Shown: piece by piece, positions 10,898 through 21,399 of the stretch
Numbering within the stretch: the stretch's first letter is position 1
Layout: every line of letters starts with the position of its first letter
Assembly (NCBI RefSeq): GCF_004359215.1
Contig: NC_090614.1
Location: forward strand, 1,569,610 to 1,633,609
From: Bremia lactucae
Taxonomy: Eukaryota > Oomycota > Peronosporomycetes > Peronosporales > Peronosporaceae
Reading direction: 5' to 3'
Length of the DNA: 64,000 nt
Position numbers and translations under genes: made by a program
The notes under the pieces: generated by a model
Told to the model about the DNA's origin: nothing
What the model saw: the letters and a program-made list of their open reading frames with translations, nothing else
Database searches by the model: none

Positions 10898-11999
10898 AAT
10901 TCCCTGAAGCAGTTTCATGCGAGTTGCCTAAGGATAAAGGCACTCGACATGAGATCGAGCTCAAACCGGGCTTAAAGTACTGTGTCATGAAGCAGTGGCC
11001 ACTGCCGCGTGAACAAGTATTTGCGATCGATAATTTTCTGACCGATCGAGTAAATGCGGGCCATGTAAGGGAGTCAACCTTTCCCACATAGCTCTCCGAC
11101 CTTCTGTGCGAAAGGCCACAGGAGGGTGGCGGATAGTGCACGCATTCAATAAACTAAATGCTGCAACGGTACCGGCTCAAACGCCGATATCTAGAAAAGA
11201 CGTAATCATAGATGGTTTATCTAAGAGTACCATCTTTTCGTCTATGGATCGAACGAATGGGTTATATCAGATCCTAGTGCGTGAACGGAACATCCCGTAC
11301 ACAGCAGTGAGCACTCCTAGTGGGATGCTCTGAGAATAGCTAGTAATGCTAAAGGGGCTTAGTAACGCCCCTGCAACATTCAACAGATGCGATACGAATC
11401 TGTTGAGACCGGCGCGAGAATTCGCACCGAGTTATTTCGACGATGTATTCGTCCTTAGCCCGGCTATGGACGGAAAGACGGACGTCGAAGTTCATAAAAC
11501 TCACGTTCATCAGGTTCTTACATTAATGCGAAAGCATAAGTTGTACGTAAATCTCAAGAAGTGTATATTCGCTGCAAGCGAAGTATCACTTCTTGGGTGC
11601 ATCGTTGGTAAACACGGCGTGCGCCCTGATATCGAAATGTCAAGGCAAGTACCGACTGTCCAGTTCAGTCGATGGCAAGGGACTTAGAAACTTCCTTGGA
11701 TTAGCGGCGTACTTGCACAAGTACTCCCGCAATTTTGCCGAGATGACGGTCCATCTCTCTCGTCTCTTGGAAAAAGACGAGAAATGGGTAGGAACGCTGA
11801 TTGTCAGCGTTCTTTTGAAGATATCAAGCAAAGCTTGATGCAACCGCCCATCTTGGCGATTACAGATCAAGACAGACCATTTCATGTGGTCTATTAAGCC
11901 AGCGATTTTGCAATCGGCTGCTGCGTTAATGCAATACGTGTACAGCACCGGCTAGTTCATTCCTAATTGAAATCGAGCTAACAGAGCTTCAAGAGAATT
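10898..11999 (+). mobile_element. Ty3/gypsy family A pol fragment (RT to RNase H), truncated
   Basis: Plus-strand pol fragment homologous to the first bases of the window. It runs from the pre-RT segment (PKDKGTRHEIELKPG) through RT (GGWRIVHAFNKLNAATVP, FAPSYFDDVFV as the Y-x-DD-type active-site region, NLKKCIFAASEVSLLGCIVG) to the start of RNase H (LAITDQDRPFHVVY). It contains several stops (for example near 11331-11340) and a frameshift near 11640. It is cut at 12000 by a family B LTR. Hairpin density is very high (see findings). Confidence 0.87.
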
Positions 12000-12531
12000 T
12001 GTAACGGGCTAAAGTTGCCCCGATGTTACACAGTACCCGTTAAGTACACTTGGTGTACTTAAGGGGATGGTCAATTACTACATAAAAGTAATTAGACCCA
12101 GCACTCGGGTGTGGTGCACATTTGTGACCAATACTTGTGTATGTGATGCGCATGCGTGCATTCACATTAGGAGGGATGACGGCTAGCGTCATCCGTTACG
12201 CGAGATATCTGGAAAGATATGCTCGCAATACATATTAAGTATAATCTATTGAGATGACATTTTGATTGGTAAAAGTAAGTATTTCTATTTAATTCTATTA
12301 TGTATAAATCAGTCTGAAAACTTCTTTCTACTTGGTAAGTGCGCACGAGGAGACGGATTACCGCTCCCGTGACGACACTTAACCAGAGCACTTAGTGTGT
12401 TGGGTGAGGTCGCTTACGCGCCCACCACAACTACCTCACTGCCACAAGAGAAGCAGGTTAAACCGCTTCCTCGCTGTGCTAGGGTGTGTGTCTAAGTAGA
12501 GCGTGGCCGCATTACGACGTGCCCGCCTACA
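12000..12531 (+). repeat. LTR of gypsy family B, complete, plus orientation
   Basis: This 532-bp LTR begins TGTAACGGGCTAAAGTTGCC and ends GCCCGCCTACA. It matches the 531-bp LTR at 23993-24523 (minus). A 10-bp stem with a 3-nt loop (TTAAGTACAC/GTGTACTTAA) lies near its start. It interrupts the family A RNase H region, and an assembly gap follows immediately. Confidence 0.85.
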
Positions 12532-13142
12532 NNNNNNNNNNNNNNNNNNNNNNNNNNNNNNNNNNNNNNNNNNNNNNNNNNNNNNNNNNNNNNNNNNNNN
12601 NNNNNNNNNNNNNNNNNNNNNNNNNNNNNNNNNNNNNNNNNNNNNNNNNNNNNNNNNNNNNNNNNNNNNNNNNNNNNNNNNNNNNNNNNNNNNNNNNNNN
12701 NNNNNNNNNNNNNNNNNNNNNNNNNNNNNNNNNNNNNNNNNNNNNNNNNNNNNNNNNNNNNNNNNNNNNNNNNNNNNNNNNNNNNNNNNNNNNNNNNNNN
12801 NNNNNNNNNNNNNNNNNNNNNNNNNNNNNNNNNNNNNNNNNNNNNNNNNNNNNNNNNNNNNNNNNNNNNNNNNNNNNNNNNNNNNNNNNNNNNNNNNNNN
12901 NNNNNNNNNNNNNNNNNNNNNNNNNNNNNNNNNNNNNNNNNNNNNNNNNNNNNNNNNNNNNNNNNNNNNNNNNNNNNNNNNNNNNNNNNNNNNNNNNNNN
13001 NNNNNNNNNNNNNNNNNNNNNNNNNNNNNNNNNNNNNNNNNNNNNNNNNNNNNNNNNNNNNNNNNNNNNNNNNNNNNNNNNNNNNNNNNNNNNNNNNNNN
13101 NNNNNNNNNNNNNNNNNNNNNNNNNNNNNNNNNNNNNNNNNN
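12532..13142. other. Assembly gap (N run)
   Basis: 611 undetermined bases separate two family B LTR copies. Open frames across it are artefacts. Confidence 0.99.
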
Positions 13143-13512
13143 AGCGTCATCCGTGATGACGGCTAGCGTCATCCGTCACGCGAGGTATTCATAAAGATAC
13201 GCTCGCAATACATATTAAATGATATCTATAGAGATAACATTTTAATTGGTAAAAATAGGTATTTGTATTTAATTCTGTTAAATATAGATCAGTCTGAAAA
13301 CTACTTTCTACTTGGTAAGTGCGCACGAGGAGACGGATTACCGCTCCCATGACGACACTTAACCAGAGCTCTTAGTTTGTTGGGTGAAGTCGCTAACGCG
13401 CCCACCACAACTGCCTCACGGCACGCAAGAGAAGCAGGTTTGACCGCTTCCTCGCTGTGCTAGGGTGTGTGTCTAAGAAGAGCGTGGCCGCATTACGACG
13501 TGCCCGCCTACA
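13143..13512 (+). repeat. Second family B LTR (3-prime part), plus orientation
   Basis: It is homologous to 12180-12531 and ends GCCCGCCTACA at 13512. It is followed by a 2-nt spacer and the primer-binding site TGGTAGCACTTGAA (13515-13528), so this is the 5-prime LTR of a plus-strand element whose gag follows. Confidence 0.8.
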
Positions 13513-13569
13513 CTTGGTAGCACTTGAAATCCTTCCCACGACCCTCATCTCTGCGTGTGTACGTGTAGA

Positions 13570-14330
13570 TGAGCCTCAATAGTGATTGGGCTCATTTTCC
13601 TCATCTCTCCGAACATCATCGGGAGGTGGCAGGGCTTTTGGCGCTGGGACTTGGTGAACAAGGCTCCTGGGTAGTCTTCCTGAGCAACATGTTGCTCAGT
13701 TGGAGCAGTTTGAGGCATTCGTGCTCGGACAGCGGAGGGCGCGTCCGAGACACAGGGCCATGCTGCGGCGGAGTCTGTCACTCAGACTCAGGATGAGCTG
13801 AGGTATGAGCAGGCTCGGAGCGAGGCTCTCAACAGGACTGTTGTGATGTTCTCTGCCCGGCCGCATCAGCCGAGGCCCACTCGGATGGACCGCCCAAGTT
13901 CGATGGAACTGCGGCGCACACGATTGTCCACTGGCTATTAGCCGTGGACAATGCGGTGTCGCCCATCTTATCGAGGACGACAGCCGGATGGTGTCGTACG
14001 CCGTGTCGCATCTGCGCGATAGGGCCTCAGAGTGGGCTTACTCGGCGCTTATGGCGGACAGAAAGGCGTTCCCTACATGGGCGATCTTTAAGGAAAGATT
14101 CGCGCCATGTACCAGCCGCCGAACAACGAAGTGTTGCTTGATAACGCATCAGCGACGACATTAAGTCGTCTTGGTTTAAATTTCACGGAGAAATTATGCT
14201 CCGCAAAGAAGGTTAGGCACCTCGTTATTCTTTGCGAGAGGCCTGGGCTATTTCAGCCGGCCGTGCGCAATGACGCACGGTCCGTATATACGATGAACGG
14301 TCTATCTCCGAGGAAATAGACTTTTTAGTT
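13570..14330 (+). pseudogene. gag fragment of family B (plus strand), broken
   Basis: It follows the LTR and primer site at 13143-13528. The stretch PPKFDGTAAHTIVHWLLAVD (13880-13945) matches the gag at 22587-22660, and further downstream KERFAPCTSRRTTKCC-type sequence aligns out of frame with that copy. Frames are broken repeatedly. The homology ends at about 14330, where a minus-strand family A element starts. Confidence 0.7.
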
Positions 14331-15408
14331 TAGCCGGTGCATATTTTATGGCAAGGAGTATCTTGATATGCACTGGGTTATTACGTTCAGCTGGTTGCAG
14401 CTGACGCTATTGGTAATAGACGACGCGCTACGCGCTGTCTGTATCGTATTGCATTAACGCACAGCCGACAGCGAAATTGCTGGCGTCACAGACCACATAG
14501 AATGGTCTATCTTGATCTGCAATCGCCGCGATGGAGGATTGCATCCAGCTTTTATTGATGCTTTCAAAGGAACGCTAACAATCAGCATTCCATAACCATT
14601 TCTCGTCTTTTTTCAAGAGACGAGAGAGATGAACTGTCATCTCGGTAAAATTGTGCGAGTACTTGCGCAAATACGCCGCTCGTTCAAGGAACGTTTTAAG
14701 TATCTTGACATCAACTGGAACTGGCGAGTGGGTAATTGCCTTGGTCTTTTCAGGATCAGGGCGCACACCGTATGTCCCGACGATGCACCCAAGAAGTAAA
14801 TTTTCACTTGCAGCTAATATACACTTCTTGAGATTTGCGTACAACTTACGCTTTCGCACAAGTCTAAGAACCTGCTGAACGTGGATTTTATGAGCTTCCA
14901 CGTCCGTCTTTCCGTCCATGGCCCGTCTTTAGACGAATTTATCGTCAAAATAACTCGGTGCAAATTCTCGCACCGGTTTCAACAGATTCTTTACGCATCT
15001 GTTGAATGTTGCAGGGACGTTACGAAGCTCCTGTGGTATTACTAGCCATTCCCAGAGCATCCCACTGGGACTGCTCCCTGCTGTGTACGGGATGTCCCTT
15101 TCACGCGTAAGGATGTGATAAAATTCATCCATCAGACCCATAGACGAAAAGATGGTACTCTACGATATACCATCTATGATTACGTCTTTCTTGGTTTCGG
15201 CGTTTGAGCCGGTACCGTTGCAGCGTCTGTTTAAGCCGGGCTTCAAAAGCCTCTAGCGATCCAAAGAAATATGGGTCACGCAGCTTAAGGCCTAGTGCCC
15301 AAAGGTTGGCACGACCTGCCAAATTTGACTGAGCAAATGCGACTTGCATTTGTTCGTCGACGATGTAACGAGCCCTTATGGCATCGTCCAACTCAACAAA
15401 CCATCTTG

Positions 15409-15536
15409 AGAAAGAGTCTTCTTCGACTTCTCTATACTTAGGGGAGTCGAAGAAGACTCTTTCTTAAGGTCCCAAAACCTTTAAAATTGACATCTCCCCT
15501 ATACTTAGAGATGTCACTCTTAAAAGGTTTTGGGAC
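15409..15536. repeat. Two adjacent long palindromes in family A copy 2
   Basis: The first has a perfect 20-bp stem (15409-15428 with 15445-15464, 16-nt loop). The second has a perfect 14-bp outer stem (15469-15482 with 15523-15536) and a 9-bp inner stem (15488-15496 with 15508-15516). The homologous segment of copy 1 (about 2095-2155) lacks these long arms. Confidence 0.9.
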
Positions 15537-15892
15537 GACGCGAGTGTGTCATCCCAGGTACACGAGTCTGTACCTGTTCTAACCTCAACAGGTCGGCCTG
15601 TTGAGAGCCTTGCTGATCAAGCAAGATAACCTCCTCCTTCGCCTCGTCAAGTTTATGTTGTATAGCTTAGCGATGGCTGAATGGAGGGCATCTCTGTTCA
15701 AACCGGACAGCATGGCCAAGATGGCATCGTTTCCAACGGTCGAACGCATTCGTTCGACCGCACTCCTTTCTATGTCACTTGAAAAGGAGTAGTTATCACG
15801 CGAAACGTAATGCGTAATCCCACTATCATCTAACATGTCTATGTTAGATGTGGGAAATGTGGTCCTTGGACGGACTTCAAAGTGCTACCAGG

Positions 15893-16354
15893 TGTAACGG
15901 GGCACCACTGACTTGTACTGCTTCATTACAAGTCCACTTTGTGCTGCTTCATTACAAGTCCACTTTGCACTGCTTCAGTGCAAGTGGTGCCTCACGTCAC
16001 TTCATGTACACTAGTACGTGCAGAGAAAGACTCTTTTTAAAACGCTTGCTTTAAAGAGGATTAATTAAGCTGTATTTAATAAATTAAGTTCTTCTGTTTC
16101 AATCTACTTAATACTAGCTTAATTATAAACGAATACAAACATGTAATAAAGCTTTATCTGACTTTTTCTTTGCGCGCGTCCAGCGCTGACTGGACCGCGG
16201 AGAAAGTAGATATAATGGTCTATATCTACCAAGGAAAAAGCTTTTAGAATATTACCATGTAAAGTATTATTCCCCAAATATTATTTACCTTTAAGATAAT
16301 ACATTAAAAGCTGCCTTTAAGTGTAAATTCGATGTAACGATACACCCCGTTGCA
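15893..16354 (-). repeat. LTR of family A copy 2
   Basis: This 462-bp LTR runs, on the minus strand, from the TGCAACGGGGTGTATCG-type start (degenerate TGTAACGGGG) to CCCCGTTACA. It shares TAGATATAATGGTCTAT and GCGCGCGTCCAGCGCTGACT with the copy 1 LTR and gives the usual size of this LTR family. Confidence 0.8.
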
Positions 16355-16382
16355 CAATCTGTGATAATGCTAGCGAACAACC

Positions 16383-17168
16383 AAGGGCATTCAAACGGTC
16401 GGCAATTTGCTCAATCTGCTTATAGTCAGTGCCATTTTCTTGAAAAACTGCAATTTGAGCTCCAAGAGGCAGATTTCAAGTCTGTCGTGGCTAGGGATCT
16501 TCCGATGGAACCGTAAATAATTCCCGAGATTGCAATCCCCAAACAGTTTTACAAAGGTCAATAAAGCCAAATAAATTGGAAGCTTCCATTGTGAGCATAG
16601 ATCGTTTATTATATGTTGATGCCTCGTGAACTTCGTTGCGTGATTTCGATTGCTTGTTTCTATAGCCATACGCCCTGGATTTTTTGCCCCAAGCCTTCCT
16701 AACGCAAGGGGGGCACACATCTTTCGAGGCCACGATTGTTTATCTGGAATCACATAAGATCGTTTTGTCATACCATCTGACATTGTGTGGCTTAAGAAGC
16801 AGTGGAGGATAAAGCTTGGAACCATCGTTCGATGGAATACTCATCCCATTAAATACATTGAACACCGGTGGAGCATACAAGTTGTTGCAGCCGTGAAAAT
16901 GAATAAACAATTGCATGGACAACAGTCAATTTACACTTCGTTTGATTTTCCGTCGCAATCTGCATGGCCTAAATAATCGTGTGGAATAGACATTGCTCAG
17001 ATTTTGCATCGATTGCACAAGGGTTATTGCTATGGTGGCCACGTAGTGCTAGCTAATAGTGCTGTTGCTAGATTACGCCATTTTTTTCAGAAAAGTCGAC
17101 AAGGCGCTTATAATCCATTGTTGCCGTTTTCAGATTATATTTTCAATCATTTTGACTGTGTGATGTCA
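16383..17168 (+). pseudogene. Unrecognised VP..WP..G..LG repeat-protein gene, 5-prime part (broken)
   Basis: Plus-strand fragments in several frames carry a repeated motif of the form F-x-[IV]-P-x4-W-P...G-x-x-[IL]-G: RFVIPSDIVW then WRIKLGTIVRWN (about 16760-16850), and FDFPSQSAWPK then CGIDIAQILHRLHKG (about 16940-17030). The same motif, at roughly 70-80-residue spacing, recurs at 24524-26320 beyond the inserted retroelement, so both parts come from one gene or gene cluster. A stop follows SAWPK, and frames are broken. I know such repeats from oomycete hypothetical proteins only as a general impression and assign no function. Confidence 0.55.
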
Positions 17169-17643
17169 TGTAGACGGGCACGTCTTGATGCGGCCATGCT
17201 CGACTTAGACACACACCCTAGCACACGAGGTAGTAGTAGTGGGCGCCTTAGCGACCTCACCCAACGCACTAAGTACTCTAGTAGAGTGTCGTCACGGGAG
17301 CATTAATCCGGGTCCTCGTGCGCACTTACTAAGAATAAAGAAATTTTTAGACTGACTTATATTTGATTAAAATTCAACCAAAAATGTCATCTCTATAGAT
17401 AACACTAATATGTATTGCGAGCGTATCTTTCTAGAAACCTCGCGTAACGGATGACGATAGGCGCCATCCCTCCTAACGTGAATGCACCTATGTGCATCAC
17501 ATACACAAGAATTTGTCACAAATATGAACCACACCCGAGTGTTGGGTCTAATTACTATAATTTAGTAATTGACCATCCCCTTAAGTACACCAAGTATACT
17601 TAACGGGGACTGTGTAACATTAAGGCAACTTTATCCCGTTACA
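17169..17643 (-). repeat. 3-prime LTR of the family B element
   Basis: It starts TGTAACGGGATAAAG at 17643 and ends GCCCGTCTACA at 17169 on the minus strand. Compared with the 5-prime copy it lacks about 56 bp. Confidence 0.82.
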
Positions 17644-17770
17644 CCACCACCCCTTAATAATGAATTTACATTTATTTCGTCAAAGGAAAGAGGATCTGCG
17701 AGCTGGTGTACGCGCCGCTAGTTCTCTCAATCACTCTAGCGACCTGTGTTTAACAGACACGGCGCCAAAG

Positions 17771-19255
17771 ATGCCACTGAAAAGGGGTCGTGTTGGTGGG
17801 TCGTCTGCGAAGACGCCCACTCAACCTCGCACTAAGCGCACGCGGCGCGTTAACACGCCGGCAGCGTCCAATAACTTAGTCGAAACGCGGACAGCTACTG
17901 CTGCTGTCGCGTTAACAGGGCTAAAGGATCCATCCTATTTTAGCAGTGAGGATGTTGATCCGTCGCTCATTGTCGACTACAATGAGTTGGCACCGTTGCC
18001 GTCACCTCATAGTAGTGATGTGGACAACGAGCTCATTAGGAAGGATGATGGTGCAATATTGCCCATCCAAACTTCTCTCATGGCTTACAACATGGAGAAA
18101 GCAACATTTAGGAATGCTGTCTAGTCGTCTGCACTGGATAGCGCAGCGACCATTAATGAGAGCGCTGTTTATAAAGGGCAGTCGCTTCTCCGTTCGGTAA
18201 AACCACAACGCCTTATGCTCAGACCATTATCCATAATCGTTTTTAACATAAAGGATTCTGAGCCTAAAGCTCCACCGACGACACGTGGACGTGCTCAGTC
18301 AGTGTCACAAGCCAGTCGTTTAGAACGTGGCTATCTGACGGGTGGCATATCACCGATGCCCCCACCAATTTAATGGCCTCGTTTAAACGGGTCAAGAGCG
18401 TCGCTTCTAGAGCGCCCTTCTAGACGCACATGATCAATTTGGCGTCTTTAAATCATGGAAGGGTCAAGGAAAATCGCTTGGGCGTAGTTTCCTGACCCCG
18501 TCGTGTTGGGCTCAAATGAAACGCCCGACCAATACGAGGCGGAATTCTTGCGCCGCATTCATCCGCATTCCGATGCGATGAAACAGCGTTCGCAACAAAT
18601 TAATTTCGCCCGCTTGCGTGAAAAGAAATCATTGGCGGTTCTGTGCCCCTTGTTTCTTCTCACAATGCTGCTTCTGCTAGTCCATTTAAGACTAGCGAAG
18701 AGGCCTCAGGTGGTGCTTCTTTTCGTAGGCAGCCACCAAGCCGGGCACATCATACGCAGGTATCGATCGGTTCCCGAGAGCCGAAACGCTTTGGAAAACC
18801 TTTTCATTTGGATGAGGATCTGATACATTTGCCTCACAAGCATCCTCCCAACAAGAAAGCGTTGATTTCCACCCGCATCTATCAGTGCAGGCGGCGCCGG
18901 ACAGAAGCGGCGATCTCGCCCACCTACTCGCGGCTGCCTTACCTTCTCCCGTTCAGTCACAGGCATTTAGTGCTGCTGAACGACGTATTGTGGATCTCGA
19001 GGGTCGAGCCTCGCGACTGACCTCGGATCTCGTTGATGTCCGAGCGAAGGCTCGTCAGGGTTATGAACGCCTGAAGACTCGCTTGGACCTTTTTGAGAGA
19101 ATAAAGTTGAGTGATCCGCGTTACTCGCGTGATGTCTTTCGCTCTCCATATCCTGTTCGTGGTGGGAGGAGTCGGTCCGATAGCTTTTCGCCTTCACCGT
19201 CCCCCTCACCCGAACGACGCTCGACTAACAGTCTGCGTCACCATCGGTCTCTTTA
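17771..19255 (+). pseudogene. Opposite-strand accessory ORF in the family B element
   Basis: This plus-strand reading frame lies between the integrase and the 3-prime LTR of an element whose gag-pol is on the minus strand. It begins at MPLKRGRVGGSSAKTPTQ (17771) and would continue through a single TAG at 18122 to about 18371. After frame changes it resumes at 18503-18560 (TPDQYEAEFLRRIHPHSD) and at 18885-19255, which is strongly helical (FSAAERRIVDLEGRASRL, then LKTRLDLFERIKL) and ends in an RS/SP-rich tail (RGGRSRSDSFSPSPSPSPE). The basic N-terminus looks like a nuclear signal. No zinc knuckle, protease or RT motif is seen. Function unknown; accessory antisense ORFs at this place are known from some plant gypsy lineages. 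A gag of an unrelated inserted element is the alternative. Confidence 0.5.
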
Positions 19256-19298
19256 GCCGGATGGGGATATGTGACCTCATTTGGGTCTACATACTGTT

Positions 19299-20600
19299 TC
19301 AGAAGACCAACAGAAAATACGGGTGCGTCTTCATATACGGGGAAAGGGTAAGCCTATAATTTAGGTCTCCAACCTCTTCTACCACCGTAAAGAGTCCAAT
19401 GAAACGCGGCAATAACTTCGTTGTACCACCATGTAGTACAGAAATTGCGCTCTTGGGTAGTGTAGCAGTTCTTAATAGTTCGTTTTCACCCACTCTAAAG
19501 CGTTCATTATTTTTGCGACCATTTCGGTCCGCATATTCTTTTTGCTTGTCCTGTGCGCTTGCCATTGCGTCACGCACTTTACGTGTGATGGCTAATCGCT
19601 CATCCACAACGCGTTGAGCCTCGCTCACGCTTTTAGATTCAAACTCGCCGATGATACCGCCAAGAGGTCGGTCATAAGGCGTAGTTTCATTGATCACTGC
19701 TTAATTAGCAGGGTGACTAGGACAAGTTTCTGTCGTTGAGATTATACCTCACGGGTCATCGTCATATTGACGAAACTATGTACCTCTTTTCGCACCGAGC
19801 ATAGTGAGGGGCCCTCCCCACTAAGACTCGGGCTGCGCACAAACGAGACTGACGTCCGTAGATGACGCAGTCTGTTAAAATAAATCGGTGTCTCACCTGT
19901 ACTGCCGTAGACACTGTTACTTATAGCGAACTCCACAAAGAGCATTTGCTTGCTCCACTCTTTGGGAGGAGCTATAGTGCGCAAGACATCCACCACGACC
20001 CGATTGGCACGTTCTGTTTAGCCGTCGGTCTGGGGATGATCTGCGGTTGACGTGATGAGCTTGCTTCCTAGCTGCTCAAATACATGTCGCCAAAAACCAG
20101 ACGTAAAAAAATGTGGAACCCTGTACGATACTATGGACTCAGGCATCATGTGTAGTCGTTATGCATGATCCAGGAAAAAGAGAGCTGCCTCCTTGCCTGT
20201 GATCGATGTCTTATATGGTGCTAAATGCACCATCTTGCTCAGTCTGTCTACAATGACGACTCGCCCTGTCCGACCCTTATGATCGGGCGGCATGCCAAAC
20301 ATGAAGTCCAGAGTTACTGCCTTCCAATAGTTGGTTGGAATCAGTAGCGGCTTTAGTGGCGCAGTGCTGGACGGTGCAGGCTTAATGCGCTGACACTGTT
20401 CTCAAGAGCGAATATTCTTGGCCACCAAAATTCCTCTGACACTCGTAAGAATGTCTTTTCACGGCCTGGATGCCCACTAGATGGCGCATCATGGAGCTCG
20501 TGAAGGATCATCAGCTTGAGATATGTGTCATGAGGCACATAGATTCTCAAGGGATCACACGGTGACAGCTGATGCCATAACAGGCTATCGCTTGTAGCTA
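19299..20600 (-). pseudogene. Integrase region of the family B element (broken)
   Basis: Minus-strand pieces in order: zinc-binding region LHELHDAPSSGHPGREKTFL followed by EEFWWPRI (20353-20550), a core fragment around 20000-20350 (a typical FMFGMPPDHKG-type segment read from the minus strand), the late core (19742-19996, VDVLRTIAPPKEWSKQM and YGSTGETPIYFNRLRH), and the C-terminal SH3-like segment (19299-19697, RVGENELLRTATLPKSA, then LLPRFIGLFTVVEEVGDL). Several stops and frameshifts separate them. Confidence 0.75.
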
Positions 20601-20639
20601 AAGCGATTTAGCTTAGCTTTCAGGTGCGACGGAAGGAAA

Positions 20640-21350
20640 ACCTTTCCTCCAACGAAGTGATCCAACAGCAGGCGACAGTGGTCATCCTGACTGTAGCTCT
20701 CTTAAATTTTAGCGACCAATGAGCTCGTCACGTGGTATGACTTCATGGCTGCCAACGTCGACGGCTGAAATTGTGCTTTCGCACTAGACACACTTTCCTG
20801 GTGTCTAACCTCGAAGTCTGGTCTGTGCGATAAAGCGTCAGCCAAGACATTCGACTTACCCGGCTTTAATTTTAATTTTGAAACCAATTTTAGAGAAGAA
20901 TGTGAGCCATCTTGCCATTCTGGGCGAGAGGTGCGGTGAGTTTATTGCAGTGAGCAGTGATGCGTGATCCGTATAAACCACAAATGGTTCGGTGCCTAAT
21001 AGGTTTACATGAAACTTGACAAGAGCATACTTTATTGACAGAGGCTTTTTCACATGCACATTTTCATTGAGTTCCGCGAATTTGAAAAGCCGGGACAGAT
21101 AAGAGATGACGCGATCAACGCCTTCGTCATCCTTCTGCATCAGCGCGCTGCCGATTGCAGAATTACTTGCATCGCAGACGACGGTTAAGGGCTTATCCGC
21201 GTCTGGTAATACCAAGGCCGGTGCCTTTACAAGAGATTGCTTAACTATTTTGAGCGCATTATCTAGTTCTATTAACGAAACCTATTCTGTGTCCTTCTTA
21301 ATGAGGTCAGATAATGAATTAGTTTGCTCAGCATCATTCTTGCTATATTA
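20640..21350 (-). pseudogene. RNase H region of the family B element
   Basis: The stretch TVVCDASNSAIGSALMQKDD carries the RNase H DAS motif. It is followed by VISYLSRLFKFAELN, KYALVKFHVNLLGTEPFVVY with TDHASL, and LSPRMARWLTFFSKIGFKIK. The frame is open from 21215 to 20856 and continues with a frameshift to 20702. It is colinear with the minus-strand integrase. Confidence 0.82.
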
Positions 21351-21399
21351 ATGCAAGTAATTAGCGATCCCTAGAAATTGGCGCAAAGCCTTCACAGGA

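Larger units (their letters stand above)
14331..16354 (-). mobile_element. Ty3/gypsy family A copy 2, internally deleted
   Basis: Minus-strand element with LTR 15893-16354, primer site next to it (TGGTAGCACTTTG), gag N-terminus (15585-15836), gag middle (15165-15391, LKLRDPYFFGSLEAFEARL), then directly RT (14929-15141, IPYTAGSSPSGMLWEWLV and FAPSYFDD) and RT end/RNase H (14340-14919). The zinc knuckle, the protease and the first part of RT are missing: gag joins RT near 15165. Two long palindromes at 15409-15536 are specific to this copy. Confidence 0.85.

Noticed and set aside
12486..13172. Long open frames across the second N run
   Set aside because: Undetermined bases; the flanks are LTR sequence.
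16391..16825. 144-codon minus-strand frame
   Set aside because: It uses a non-standard start and lies antisense to the WP-repeat pseudogene, whose motifs on the plus strand explain the region better.
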